The notes beneath the pieces are model-generated. The model was not told the origin of the DNA and ran no database searches. It was given only the letters and a program-made list of their open reading frames with translations. Positions 55,863-64,000 of a stretch of DNA of 64,000 nucleotides are shown one piece after another (positions within the stretch are counted from its first letter, which is position 1; each line of letters begins with the position of its first letter). Source of the DNA: Streptomyces sp. SCSIO 75703 (GTDB taxonomy: Bacteria; Actinomycetota; Actinomycetes; Streptomycetales; Streptomycetaceae); assembly GCF_036607905.1 (NCBI RefSeq), contig NZ_CP144555.1, forward strand, positions 2,480,001 through 2,544,000, read 5' to 3'. Made by a program: the position numbers and the translations under genes.

Positions 55863-56594
55863 CTACTTCTTGGCGGGGGCGGTCTCGTCGGCGTCCTTGG
55901 GCGTGTCTGCGTCCTTGCGCCGGTCGGAGGCCTCGGGCGTGTCGGCATCCTCCGGCGCGTCTGCGTCCTTGCGCCCGTCGGATGCCTCGGGCGTGTCCGG
56001 CTCCGCCTCGTCGGCCGGCTCCGCCTCGTCGGCGTCCTCGCCGTCGTCGAAGTACGCGTCCAGTACCGCGTCGAGGTCGGACTCCCACTGGGCGAACCGG
56101 CCGCGGGAGTCGGCGTCGATCTCGATGGGGTACCAGCGGCGGTCCGGCGTGTGCACCGTGACGGTGAACCGCTTGCCGAAGCGCGGCGTCTCCGTCTCGA
56201 CCGCCCCGATCTCGTCCCAGCGGAACTCGCACTCCTGGTCGTCGAGGGCGAGCCGGACGCCGCGGTGGTCGGCGGTGATCCGGGCGCGGCGGTCGGCGGC
56301 CTCGAAGACGGGCCCGTCGGCCGGTTCCGCCTCCGGTGTGCCGTCCTCCGCGTCGTCCCCCGCGGTCGCGTCCGCCGAGGCGTCCGCCGGTTCCGCGGTC
56401 GCGTCCGCCGGGGCGGCCGGCCCGGGGGCGGTGTCGGCGGCCTCCCCCGGCTTCGGCACCGCCTCGCGCGGCTCCGCTTCCTCCGTGGGCTTCGCGTCCT
56501 GCGGCGTTGCGGGGCCCGTGATGCCGGGGACGAACGCCGGGTCGGCCGCGGCGCCCGTTAGGGGCTGGATGCTGGGTCCTATGCGCTGTTCCAC
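55863..56594 (-). CDS. Hypothetical acidic protein with PH-like core and repeated tail
   Basis: 243 residues. N-terminal 90 residues are Ala/Pro/Glu-rich and disordered. A compact beta-rich core spans about 96-165 (ARITADHRGVRLALDDQECE, FRWDEIGAVETETPRFGKRF, TVTVHTPDRRWYPIEIDADS), similar to small PH-like domains. The tail repeats a segment of about 22 residues (PEASDGRKDADAPEDAD, PEASDRRKDADTPKDAD). Monocistronic; no function assigned. Confidence 0.75.
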   Translation of the reverse strand: MEQRIGPSIQPLTGAAADPAFVPGITGPATPQDAKPTEEAEPREAVPKPGEAADTAPGPAAPADATAEPADASADATAGDDAEDGTPEAEPADGPVFEAADRRARITADHRGVRLALDDQECEFRWDEIGAVETETPRFGKRFTVTVHTPDRRWYPIEIDADSRGRFAQWESDLDAVLDAYFDDGEDADEAEPADEAEPDTPEASDGRKDADAPEDADTPEASDRRKDADTPKDADETAPAKK

Positions 56595-56683
56595 GCGGGA
56601 AGTATGGACGACGTTCCTGTGCCGGGAACAGTCAGCGCTCCCTTCACCCCCTTTGGTGCCACTCCGAGTTGTCCGGATGACGC

Positions 56684-56726
56684 CGGGGCGGCGCCGCGGG
56701 CCCCCTTGGCGCGCGGCGCCGCCCCG
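56684..56726 (-). terminator. Terminator after the GntP permease gene
   Basis: Perfect 15-bp stem CGGGGCGGCGCCGCG with its complement and a 13-base loop. Confidence 0.75.
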
Positions 56727-56751
56727 TGCGGTCGCCCGGTGCGGGCGGGGA

Positions 56752-58233
56752 CTACACGAACAGGCTGAGCAGCGCGGCGACCAGGAAGCCGCCGAGGGAG
56801 AGCACGCTCTCCAGCACGGTCCAGGTCTTGAGGGTGTCCCGTTCGCTGATGCCGAAGTACTTGGCGACCATCCAGAAGCCGCCGTCGTTGACGTGCGAGG
56901 CGAAGATGGAACCGGCCGAGATGGCCATGATGACGAGCGCGACGAACGCCTGGGAGTGGTCGCCCCCGGCGAGCAGCGGGGCCACGATGCCCGCCGTCGT
57001 CACGATGGCCACCGTCGCCGAGCCCTGGGCGACCCGCAGCACCACGGAGATCAGGTAGGAGAGGACGATCACCGGCAGGCCGACGTCGTTGAAGGTGTCG
57101 GAGAGTGCCTGGGCGACGCCGCTGGCCTTGAGGACGGCGCCGAAGACGCCGCCGGCGCCGACGACGAGCAGGATGTTGCCGACCGGCTTGAGTGAGGACG
57201 TCGCGACGGTCTCCAGCGATTTCCTGGACCAGCCGCGCCGGATGCCGAGCAGGTAGGAGGCGAGGAAGAGGGCGAGGGTCAGGGCGACGAAGGGGTTGCC
57301 GAAGAACTCGACGACCGAGCGGAGGGTGGAGGGCTCAAGGGCGATGGAGGAGAAGGTCGCGGCGAGGATCAGCAGCAGCGGCGTGCCGATGATGCCGAGG
57401 ACGGTGCCCAGCGGCACCGGCGTCTCGCGCGGGGCGACGCCGGCCCGGCGCTGCTCCTCGACGACGGCCCGGCGGGCCTCCTCGGCCGCCTCGACCATGT
57501 CCTGGGGGACGGCGACGAAGATGCGGCGGCCGACCCAGGCGGAGAACGCCCAGGCGGCGAGGACGGCGGGGACGCCGCAGACGACGCCCATGAGGATGAC
57601 CCAGCCGAGGTCCACGCGCAGGAGTCCGGCGGCGGCCACCGGGCCGGGGTGCGGCGGCAGGAAGGCGTGGGTCATCGACAGTCCGGCCAGCAGCGGCAGG
57701 CAGTAGAGCAGCACGGACTTGCCGGAGCGTTTGGCGGCGGCGTAGACGAGGGGGGCGAGGACGAAGATGCCGACGTCGAAGAAGACCGGGATGCCGAAGA
57801 TCAGGCCGGTCAGGCCCATGGCGAGCGGGGCCCGCTCCTCGCCGAAGAGGCCGAGCAGGCGGGAGGCCAGCACCTCGGCGCCGCCGCTGACTTCGAGGAT
57901 GGCGCCGAGCATGGTGCCCAGGCCGATGATGATGGCGACGTGGCCGAGGATGCCGCCCATGCCGGACTCGATGGTGGAGACGGCGTCGGAGCGCTGGACG
58001 GTGCCGAAGAGTTCGGTGACGGAGAGCCCGGCGAGCAGGCCGACGGCTATGGAGACCGCCAGCAGCGCGACGAACGGCTGGAGCCGCACCTTCATGATGA
58101 GGAAGAGGAGCAGGGCGATGCCGATCGCGGCGACGGTCAGCAGGCCCGCCGTGCCGTCGATGAGCAGGAGCAGTCCGCCGGTGTGCGCCGGGGCGTCGGG
58201 GGCCGCGGCGAGCGGGAGGGTGGGGTGGGGCAT
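56752..58233 (-). CDS. GntP-family gluconate/organic acid permease
   Basis: 493 residues, ATG behind GAGGA. About 12-14 membrane segments. Signatures include LTGLIFGIPVFFDVGIFVLA, THAFLPPHPGPVAAAGLL, GGVFGAVLKASGVAQALSDT, RVAQGSATVAIVTTAGIVAP and SHVNDGGFWMVAKYFGI, all typical of GntP H+ symporters. Placed with RidA, a kinase and D-amino-acid enzymes, so the substrate may be D-serine or a sugar acid; the family includes D-serine permease DsdX. Confidence 0.93.
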   Translation of the reverse strand: MPHPTLPLAAAPDAPAHTGGLLLLIDGTAGLLTVAAIGIALLLFLIMKVRLQPFVALLAVSIAVGLLAGLSVTELFGTVQRSDAVSTIESGMGGILGHVAIIIGLGTMLGAILEVSGGAEVLASRLLGLFGEERAPLAMGLTGLIFGIPVFFDVGIFVLAPLVYAAAKRSGKSVLLYCLPLLAGLSMTHAFLPPHPGPVAAAGLLRVDLGWVILMGVVCGVPAVLAAWAFSAWVGRRIFVAVPQDMVEAAEEARRAVVEEQRRAGVAPRETPVPLGTVLGIIGTPLLLILAATFSSIALEPSTLRSVVEFFGNPFVALTLALFLASYLLGIRRGWSRKSLETVATSSLKPVGNILLVVGAGGVFGAVLKASGVAQALSDTFNDVGLPVIVLSYLISVVLRVAQGSATVAIVTTAGIVAPLLAGGDHSQAFVALVIMAISAGSIFASHVNDGGFWMVAKYFGISERDTLKTWTVLESVLSLGGFLVAALLSLFV

Positions 58234-58665
58234 GTGGGGGTCCTCTGCGGAGGGGGCGTACGGCTTTCGGGCAGGGGGGACCGCGGCGCGGCACCCCGGG
58301 GGGTCCGGGGCGCGGCGCCGGGGGGCGGCGTACGAGGGGTGCCGGGCGGGTGGCGGAGAGGCCGCGGCCCACGGGAGGACCGTGGCGCCGTGCGGGGACG
58401 GGTCGCGGCCCACGGAGCGTCGCGGTGCGGTCGTCGTACCGCGACGGCTCACGGGGCAGGGATCACGGAGCACGAGGCGCGTGCACGCTCACGGCTCACG
58501 GCTCACGGCTCACGGCTCACGGCTCACAAGGCACGCGCACGCTCACGGTGCACGGGGCACGCGCACGGCTCACGGGGAGTCGTCGTGCGTCGCGTACCGC
58601 GAGGTGCCGCGGCGTACGGCGGGCCGGGGACCGGAAGGGGCGGGCCGCCGGGGAGGCCGGAGCCG
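58234..58665. other. Spacer with heptamer tandem repeats between gntP and ridA
   Basis: 432 bp without a gene. It contains six GCTCACG/GCTCACA heptamers in tandem and scattered GCACGGGGCACGCGCACG-like relatives either side. Since gntP lies downstream of ridA on the same strand, its own promoter may be here. Confidence 0.5.
58487..58528. repeat. Heptamer GCTCACG repeated six times
   Basis: Five exact GCTCACG units and a sixth ending in A, head to tail. Confidence 0.9.
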
Positions 58666-59076
58666 TCAGCCGAGGACGGCGAGGGCGTCGATCTCGATCA
58701 GGAGGCCCGCGGGCAGTCCGACGTAGACGGTGGTGCGGGCGGCGGGCGGCTGGGTGAGGGCCTGCTCCTCGAAGTAGGCGTTGTAGATCTCGTTCATCTC
58801 GGCGAAGTGGCCGACGTCGGTGAGGTAGACGCGGATCATCATCACGTCGTCCCAGCCGGCGCCGCCCTCCTCCAGGATCGCCTTGACGTTGGCCAGGGTC
58901 TGGAGGGTCTGCTCGCGCAGGCCGGGGCCGGCCGGGGTGGGGGCCTTGCCCTCCTCGTGCGGCAGGAAGCCGACCTGGCCGGCGACCTGGAGGATGTCGC
59001 CCTTGCGGACGCCGTGGGAGAACTTCGCCGGCGGGACGGTGTGGGTGGCGGGGGTCAGGGCGGTCTTGTCGCTCAT
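58666..59076 (-). CDS. RidA-family enamine/imine deaminase
   Basis: 136 residues. The RidA fold motifs are VRKGDILQVAGQVGFLP, REQTLQTLANVKAILEEGGA, DVMMIRVYLTDVGHFAEMNE and the active-site segment PPAARTTVYVGLPAGLLIEI with the key Arg. RidA removes reactive 2-aminoacrylate formed by PLP-dependent serine/threonine dehydratases, which fits the divergent D-serine-type deaminase. ATGA overlap with the IclR gene. Confidence 0.93.
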   Translation of the reverse strand: MSDKTALTPATHTVPPAKFSHGVRKGDILQVAGQVGFLPHEEGKAPTPAGPGLREQTLQTLANVKAILEEGGAGWDDVMMIRVYLTDVGHFAEMNEIYNAYFEEQALTQPPAARTTVYVGLPAGLLIEIDALAVLG

Positions 59077-59846
59077 GCGGGGTCCTTGTCGGAAGGGTGC
59101 GTGGGGGTCCTGCCGGAGTACTCGCCGCTGATCGCGTCGGCGGTGCGGCGCACCAGCGGGAGCAGGGTGAGGAGTTCCTCGGCGGTGACGACGACGTTCG
59201 GCGCGGAGACCGACATGGCGGCGACGACCCGGCCGTCGGCGCCCCGGACGGGCGCGGCGACACAGTTGATGGACTCCTCGTGGCCGCCGAGGTCGGTGGC
59301 CCAGCCCTGTTCGCGCACCTTGGCCAGCTCCTTGAGGAAGGCGTCGGCGTGGGGGGTCGAACGGGCCGTGTAGAGGGGGTAGTCGAGCTTGTCCGCGACG
59401 GCGCGGCGCTCGGCCTCGGGGAGGTCGGCGAGGAGCAGTTTGGCGACGGCGGCGACGGTGATGGCGACGGGTTTGCCGATCCGGGAGTACATGCGGACCG
59501 GGTAGCGGCTCTCGACCTTGTCGATGTAGAGGACCTCGCCCTCCTCGTGGACGGCGAGGTGGACGGTGTGGCCGCACTGCTCGTTGAGGCGGACGAGGTG
59601 GGGGTGGGCGATCTCGCGGACGTCGAGGTTCTCCATCGCCTCCTGGGCGAGGGCGATGAGCCGGGAGCCGAGGCGGTAGCGCTGGTCGGCCTGGCGGTAG
59701 ACGAAGCCGTGGTCGTGGAGGGTGCGCAGCAGGCGCAGGGCGGTGGACTTGTGCACGCCGAGCCGTTCGGCGACCTTGCCGAGGTCGGCGGGGCCCTCGG
59801 CGAGCAGCGGCAGGATGCTGAGCGCGCGGTCGACGGTCTGGCTCAT
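59073..59846 (-). CDS. IclR-family transcriptional regulator
   Basis: 257 residues. N-terminal winged helix (VDRALSILPLLAEGPADLGK, VAERLGVHKSTALRLLRTLH) and the IclR effector domain (HLVRLNEQCGHTVHLAVHEE, YIDKVESRYPVRMYSRIGKP, GGHEESINCVAAPVRGADGR). Lies between the kinase and ridA with overlapping starts and stops. Probably represses the D-amino-acid cluster; a palindrome in the divergent region is the likely site. Confidence 0.94.
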   Translation of the reverse strand: MSQTVDRALSILPLLAEGPADLGKVAERLGVHKSTALRLLRTLHDHGFVYRQADQRYRLGSRLIALAQEAMENLDVREIAHPHLVRLNEQCGHTVHLAVHEEGEVLYIDKVESRYPVRMYSRIGKPVAITVAAVAKLLLADLPEAERRAVADKLDYPLYTARSTPHADAFLKELAKVREQGWATDLGGHEESINCVAAPVRGADGRVVAAMSVSAPNVVVTAEELLTLLPLVRRTADAISGEYSGRTPTHPSDKDPA

Positions 59847-60895
59847 GGGGTGCGTACCTCCTCCTCGGCCCGGTCCGCGTGCGCGGGGTCGTCCTGGGTG
59901 GTCCAGCCGGGGCCGAGTCGCAGTCTCCCCCACGCGGTGTCGTCGAGGGCGGCGAGGCGGTCGGCGTGGTCGCGGGCGGGGGGCGTGGCGAGGTCGCCGG
60001 GGGCGGTGAGGGCGGCGGCGGCCATGAGGTGGCCGTGGCGCAGGCGGGCGCGCAGGGGCAGTCCGCGCAGGGTGGCGGAGAGGAACCCGGCGGCGAAGGC
60101 GTCGCCCGCGCCGACGGCGGCGACGACGTCGACGGCCAGGGCGGGGACGGTGACGGCGTGCGGCCCGTGGAAGGCGGTGGCGCCGGTGCCGCCCTGTTTG
60201 ACGACGAGGACCTCGGGTTCGGGCAGGGCGGCGCGGACGGCCTCGGGGCCGTCCAGGTCCCACGCCTCGTCCTCGCCGACGAAGACCAGGTCGGCGCCGC
60301 GCGCCAGGTCGAGCAGGGCCCGGGGCCCGTCGGCGCCGCGCCACAGGGCGGGGCGGTGGTTGACGTCGAAGGAGACCAGGGGGCGGCCGGGGCGGCGGGT
60401 GGTCAGCTCGCGCATCAGTTCCAGGCAGCCGGCGGAGAGCGCGGCGGTGATGCCGGACAGGTGCAGGACGCGTCCGGCGCGGACGGCGTCGAGGTCGAGG
60501 GTGGCCGGCGACATGGCGGAGGCGGCCGATCCGGCGCGGTAGTAGGCGACTTCGTGGGCGTCGGTGGCGCGGTCCTGGGCGGTGCGGAAGTAGACGCCGG
60601 TGGGGCGGTCGGGGTCGCGGCGGACGGCGGAGGTGTCGACGCCGTAGGCGCCGATGGCCTCGACGAGGTGGTCGCCGAAGCCGTCCGCGCCGACCCGGCC
60701 GACCCAGCGGACGGAGTGTCCGGCCGCGGCCAGGGTGCAGGCCACGTTGGACTCGGCGCCGCCGATGCCCCGGTCGAAGGAGGGGACGTCGGCGAGGCGC
60801 CCGGGGCGGGAGGGCAGGAAGGTGACCATGGACTCGCCGAGCGCGACGACGTCCACGACGTCGGGGGCGGTGCTGCGGGGGCCGTCGGCGGTCAC
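59843..60895 (-). CDS. PfkB-family sugar kinase (2-keto-3-deoxygluconate kinase-like)
   Basis: 350 residues from a GTG. N-terminal VDVVALGESMVTFLPSRPG, the PfkB signature SFDRGIGGAESNVACTLAAA, and the catalytic AAVGAGDAFAAGFLSATLRG with the base Asp. KDG kinases share the ESM and GGAExN features. Its place in a D-amino-acid operon is known from other genomes, where the real substrate is uncertain. Confidence 0.88.
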   Translation of the reverse strand: MTADGPRSTAPDVVDVVALGESMVTFLPSRPGRLADVPSFDRGIGGAESNVACTLAAAGHSVRWVGRVGADGFGDHLVEAIGAYGVDTSAVRRDPDRPTGVYFRTAQDRATDAHEVAYYRAGSAASAMSPATLDLDAVRAGRVLHLSGITAALSAGCLELMRELTTRRPGRPLVSFDVNHRPALWRGADGPRALLDLARGADLVFVGEDEAWDLDGPEAVRAALPEPEVLVVKQGGTGATAFHGPHAVTVPALAVDVVAAVGAGDAFAAGFLSATLRGLPLRARLRHGHLMAAAALTAPGDLATPPARDHADRLAALDDTAWGRLRLGPGWTTQDDPAHADRAEEEVRTP

Positions 60896-60958
60896 GATGG
60901 TCGTGGCTCCTCGTGGGTGGCGGGCCCCGGCTGCTCCGTTGACCGCGTGTTGGGCGAG

Positions 60959-60988
60959 ATGTTAGACAGCACTGAGCGATATACGCAA
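60959..60988 (-). promoter_or_regulatory. Candidate promoter of the kinase-iclR-ridA operon
   Basis: On the minus strand TTGCGT and TAACAT are separated by 18 bp. Transcription would start about 57 bases before the kinase GTG. Confidence 0.45.
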
Positions 60989-60993
60989 TAACT

Positions 60994-61010
60994 GTTGCAG
61001 AGAATGCAAC
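60994..61010. promoter_or_regulatory. Palindromic operator in the divergent D-amino-acid region
   Basis: GTTGCA-GAGAA-TGCAAC is a perfect palindrome, with an overlapping GCAA-N6-TTGC to its left. It lies between the kinase and deaminase starts and is the best site for the IclR regulator. Confidence 0.6.
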
Positions 61011-61031
61011 TTCCCAGATCAGGGAGGCTCC

Positions 61032-62315
61032 ATGGCCCTCGACACCGGCTCCGAAGCCCTGGCCCGTCTGGCCGGGGAGCGCGTCGACCACCGCTTCAAG
61101 GGCCTTCCGCCGGACGCCTGGGGGCTGACCGTCGGCGAACTCGCCGCCCAGCGCCGGAACCTGTTCACCGACGGCTTCACCACCCCGGTGCTGGCGCTCT
61201 CCGCCGAGCGGCTGGAGCACAACCTGCGGCTGATGGAGACCTACGCCGCCCGGCACGGCCTCGCCTTCGCGCCGCACGGCAAGACCTCCATGGCCCCGCA
61301 GCTCTTCCACCGCCAGCTCGACCACGGCGCCTGGGGCATCACCCTCGCCGTCCCCCACCAGGTGTGGGTCGCCCGCGCCTTCGGCGTCCGGCGGATCTTC
61401 CTGGCCAACGAACTGGTCGACGCGGCCTCCCTCGGCCGGCTCGCCGCCGAACTGGCGGCCGACCCGGAGTTCCGCTTCGTCTGCTACGTCGACTCGGTGC
61501 GGGGGGTGGAGCTGATGGACGCCGCGCTGGCCGGGACCGCCCGCCCGGTGGACGTCGTGGTCGAACTGGGCGCCGGGGAGGGCGCCCGCACCGGGGCGCG
61601 CACCGAGGCGGAGTGCGCCGCGGTCGCCGACGCGGTGGCCGCCGCGCCGGCCCTGCGGCTGGCCGGTGTCGCCGGGTACGAGGGCGAGGTGCCGGACGCC
61701 GGCCCGGAACGGGTGCGGGCGTGGCTGCGGCGGCTGGTGGCGCTGGCCGCCGCCTTCGACGCGGACGGCCGGTTCGCCGGGACGGGGCTGGACGAGATCG
61801 TGCTGAGCGCGGGCGGCAGCGCCTGGTTCGACGCGGTGGCCGACGTCTTCGCCGAGGTCCCGGCGCTCTCCCTGCCGGTGCTCAAGCTGCTGCGCTCGGG
61901 CGCCTACGTCTCCCACGACGAGGGCCACTACCACGAGGTCACCCCCTTCAACCGGGTCCCCGGGGAGGGTGCGCTGGAGCCGGCGTTCCGCCTGTGGACC
62001 CAGGTGGTCTCGCGGCCGGCGCCGGACCAGGCGTTCGCCAACGCGGGCAAGCGCGACGCCGCCTACGACCTGCACCTGCCGTCCGCCCGGGTGGTGCGCC
62101 GGGGCGGCGCCGAACGCCCGGCCGACGGCATCACGGTGACCGGCCTCTCCGACCAGCACGCCTGGCTGCGCACCGAGCCGGGGACGGAACTGGAGGTCGG
62201 CGACTGGCTCGGCCTCGGGCTGTCCCACCCGTGCACGTCCTTCGACAAGTGGCAGCTCGTCCCGGTCGCCGAGGCCGACGGCACGGTCGTGGACTACGTC
62301 CGCACGTTCTTCTGA
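61032..62315 (+). CDS. D-serine/D-threonine deaminase-like PLP enzyme
   Basis: 427 residues, ATG after AGGGAGGCTCC. The alanine-racemase-like barrel carries PLP Lys K84 in AFAPHGKTSMAPQ; VDVVVELGAGEGARTGART and VLSAGGSAWFD bind the cofactor. The D-serine-dehydratase-like C-terminal domain ends with SHPCTSFDKW, where H399 and C401 are the expected zinc ligands. It should convert D-amino acids such as D-serine to keto acid and ammonia. Confidence 0.92.
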   Translation: MALDTGSEALARLAGERVDHRFKGLPPDAWGLTVGELAAQRRNLFTDGFTTPVLALSAERLEHNLRLMETYAARHGLAFAPHGKTSMAPQLFHRQLDHGAWGITLAVPHQVWVARAFGVRRIFLANELVDAASLGRLAAELAADPEFRFVCYVDSVRGVELMDAALAGTARPVDVVVELGAGEGARTGARTEAECAAVADAVAAAPALRLAGVAGYEGEVPDAGPERVRAWLRRLVALAAAFDADGRFAGTGLDEIVLSAGGSAWFDAVADVFAEVPALSLPVLKLLRSGAYVSHDEGHYHEVTPFNRVPGEGALEPAFRLWTQVVSRPAPDQAFANAGKRDAAYDLHLPSARVVRRGGAERPADGITVTGLSDQHAWLRTEPGTELEVGDWLGLGLSHPCTSFDKWQLVPVAEADGTVVDYVRTFF

Positions 62316-62421
62316 GCGGGGGGCGGCGACGCGGCCCCACGGGCTCCCGGCCCCCGCCACGCGCCCGCCGCCCCCACCGCCCGGCCCCGGCCACCGGCAC
62401 CCGCCCCCGTCCGCCCCGTTC

Positions 62422-62492
62422 CCGCCCCGCTCCGGCCGCCCGGCTCCGTTCCGCCCCACCCCCGTCCGCCCCGCTCCGGCCGCCCGGCTCCG
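62422..62492. repeat. 27-bp direct repeat before the D-aminoacylase gene
   Basis: An identical 27-bp sequence rich in CCGCCC/CCGGCC occurs at 62422-62448 and 62466-62492 in a pyrimidine-rich spacer of about 280 bp. Confidence 0.7.
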
Positions 62493-62593
62493 CCCCGCCC
62501 CGCCTCCCGGCCGTCCCCGTCACCCCGCCCCGCCCCGCCCGACCCCGATCCGGACGCCCCCGCGATCCGTGTCCCCCAGTACAGGAGGTCCCC

Positions 62594-64000
62594 ATGGAAG
62601 AACTCGTGATCCGGGACGCCGATGTCGTGGACGGCACCGGCGACCCCTCCTACCGCGCCGACGTGGTCGTCGACCGCGGCCGCATCGTGTCGATCGTCAA
62701 GGAGGCCGCGGCGGCGGGGTGCCAGCGCCCCCGGGCCCGCCGCGAACTGGACGCCGAGGGGCTGGTCCTCGCCCCCGGCTTCATCGACATGCACGCCCAC
62801 AGCGACCTCGCCCTGCTGCGGGACCCCGACCACAGCGCCAAGGCGGCGCAGGGCGTCACCCTGGAGGTGATCGGGCAGGACGGCCTCTCCTACGCCCCCG
62901 TCGACGACCGCACCCTCGGCGAGGTCCGCCGCGCCATCGCCGGCTGGAACGGCCCCGGCGACGACGTGGACCTCGACTGGCGCTCGGTCGGCGAGTACCT
63001 GGACCGGCTCGACCGGGGCATCGCCGTCAACGCGGCGTACCTGGTCCCGCAGGGCACGGTGCGCGCCCTGGCCGTCGGCTGGGAGGACCGCCCGGCCACC
63101 CCGGCGGAGCTGGAGCGGATGCGCCGCCTGGTCGCCGAGGGCCTGGAGCAGGGCGCCGTCGGCCTCTCCTCCGGACTGACCTACACGCCGGGCATGTACG
63201 CCGACGGGGCCGAGCTGACCGAGCTGTGCCGGGTGGTCGCCGCGTACGGCGGCTACTACTGCCCGCACCACCGCTCCTACGGCGCCGGCGCCCTGGAGGC
63301 GTACGCCGAGATGGTCGAGCTGGCCCGCGCCGCCGGGTGCCCGCTGCACCTGGCGCACGCCACCATGAACTTCGGCGTCAACCGGGGCCGGGCGCCCGAA
63401 CTGCTGGCCCTGCTCGACGAGGCGCTGGACGCCGGCGCCGACATCACCCTGGACACCTACCCCTACACCCCCGGCTGCACCACGCTGGTGGCGCTGCTGC
63501 CGAGCTGGGCCGGGGAGGGCGGGCCGGAGGAGGTGCTGCGGCGGCTGGCGGACGACGAGAGCGCCGAGCGCGTCCGGCGGCACCTGGAGGAGACCGGCTC
63601 GGACGGCTGCCACGGCGTGCCCGTGGAGTGGGAGACGATCGAGATCTCCGGCGTGGGCGACCCGGCGCTGGCGGAGTACGTCGGCCGGACCGTGCTGGAG
63701 TCGGCGCGGCTGCGCGGCGAGAGCTGCTGGACCGTGGCCCGGCGGCTGCTGCTGGAGGACCGGCTCGCCCCGACGATCCTCCAGCACGTGGGCCACGAGG
63801 AGAACGTCCGGGCGATCATGCGCCACCGTGTCCACACCGGTGGTTCGGACGGCATCCTCCAGGGCGCCAAGCCGCACCCGCGCGCCCACGGCACCTTCCC
63901 GCACTACCTCGGCCACTACGTGCGCGAGCTGGGCGTGCTCTCACTGGAGGAGTGCGTGTCCCACCTCACGGCGCGTCCGGCGGCCCGGCTGCGGCTGCCC
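62594..64000 (+). CDS. N-acyl-D-amino-acid deacylase (D-aminoacylase), 3' end cut
   Basis: 469 residues visible; the frame is open to the window end. ATG follows AGGAGGT. Amidohydrolase features: APGFIDMHAHSDLALL with H67 and H69, VGLSSGLTYTPGMYADGAEL, CPHHRSYGAGALEAYAEMVE, HLAHATMNFG and GGSDGILQGAKPHPRAHGTF. The usual Cys ligand motif (GxCGxS.AP) reads GQDGLSYAPV, Asp replacing Cys. It frees D-amino acids that the upstream deaminase can then degrade. Confidence 0.92.
   Translation, partial: MEELVIRDADVVDGTGDPSYRADVVVDRGRIVSIVKEAAAAGCQRPRARRELDAEGLVLAPGFIDMHAHSDLALLRDPDHSAKAAQGVTLEVIGQDGLSYAPVDDRTLGEVRRAIAGWNGPGDDVDLDWRSVGEYLDRLDRGIAVNAAYLVPQGTVRALAVGWEDRPATPAELERMRRLVAEGLEQGAVGLSSGLTYTPGMYADGAELTELCRVVAAYGGYYCPHHRSYGAGALEAYAEMVELARAAGCPLHLAHATMNFGVNRGRAPELLALLDEALDAGADITLDTYPYTPGCTTLVALLPSWAGEGGPEEVLRRLADDESAERVRRHLEETGSDGCHGVPVEWETIEISGVGDPALAEYVGRTVLESARLRGESCWTVARRLLLEDRLAPTILQHVGHEENVRAIMRHRVHTGGSDGILQGAKPHPRAHGTFPHYLGHYVRELGVLSLEECVSHLTARPAARLRLP

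Overview
The window looks like a chromosomal segment of a Streptomyces species. It has very high GC, G/C-rich third codon positions, GTG starts, ATGA/GTGA gene overlaps, a WhiB-type regulator, DUF4245/DUF6542/DUF1707 proteins, and the order ychF - ppgK - ispH - xseAB - glpX - whiB-like - fumarases, which I recall from Streptomyces chromosomes. No database was searched; family names rest on recognised motifs.

Layout. Bases 1-6600 are accessory: a partial gene, a frameshifted AAA-ATPase remnant, an XRE regulator, then a three-gene overlapping operon (TIR protein, P-loop STAND-like protein, two-helix membrane protein). This is the best candidate for an undescribed system: the C-terminus of the TIR protein and the N-terminus of its neighbour carry the same 16-residue motif, the layout expected of an effector and receptor that signal by homotypic contact. 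Bases 6800-37700 are mostly conserved core: YchF, polyphosphate glucokinase, IspH, an APC permease, exonuclease VII, a nitroreductase, class II FBPase, a WhiB-like protein, class I and class II fumarases, a SpoIIE-type phosphatase, a class A penicillin-binding protein, an SPFH protein coupled to a small ribbon-helix-helix-like protein, a PadR-controlled ABC transporter, divergent oxyR / ahpCD, an AI-2E-type permease and an SLT-type lytic enzyme. PhoH follows, then a 1.4-kb gene-poor GC-rich stretch and a DUF192 protein.

Bases 41000-53000 form a Tad/Flp pilus locus read on the minus strand: Zn-ribbon-like protein, CpaB, CpaE, two TadE-like proteins, a repeat protein, CpaF, TadB, TadC, a decayed two-component system, Flp pilin, a TadE/G-like protein, a lipoprotein and an OmpA-family protein. 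Several junctions in it carry short tandem repeats: a Gly-rich CpaE tail, Arg/Gly-rich and Arg-Asp/Glu TadE N-termini, and a translationally coupled ORF built on a strict three-residue Val-Asn-x register. The sensor kinase is reduced to its last 77 residues and the response regulator is frameshifted.

The right end has a secreted GH18 chitinase behind paired direct repeats, a sigma-factor remnant, a hypothetical acidic protein, and a D-amino-acid catabolic cluster (GntP permease, RidA, IclR regulator, PfkB kinase; divergent D-serine-deaminase-like enzyme and D-aminoacylase, the latter cut by the window end).
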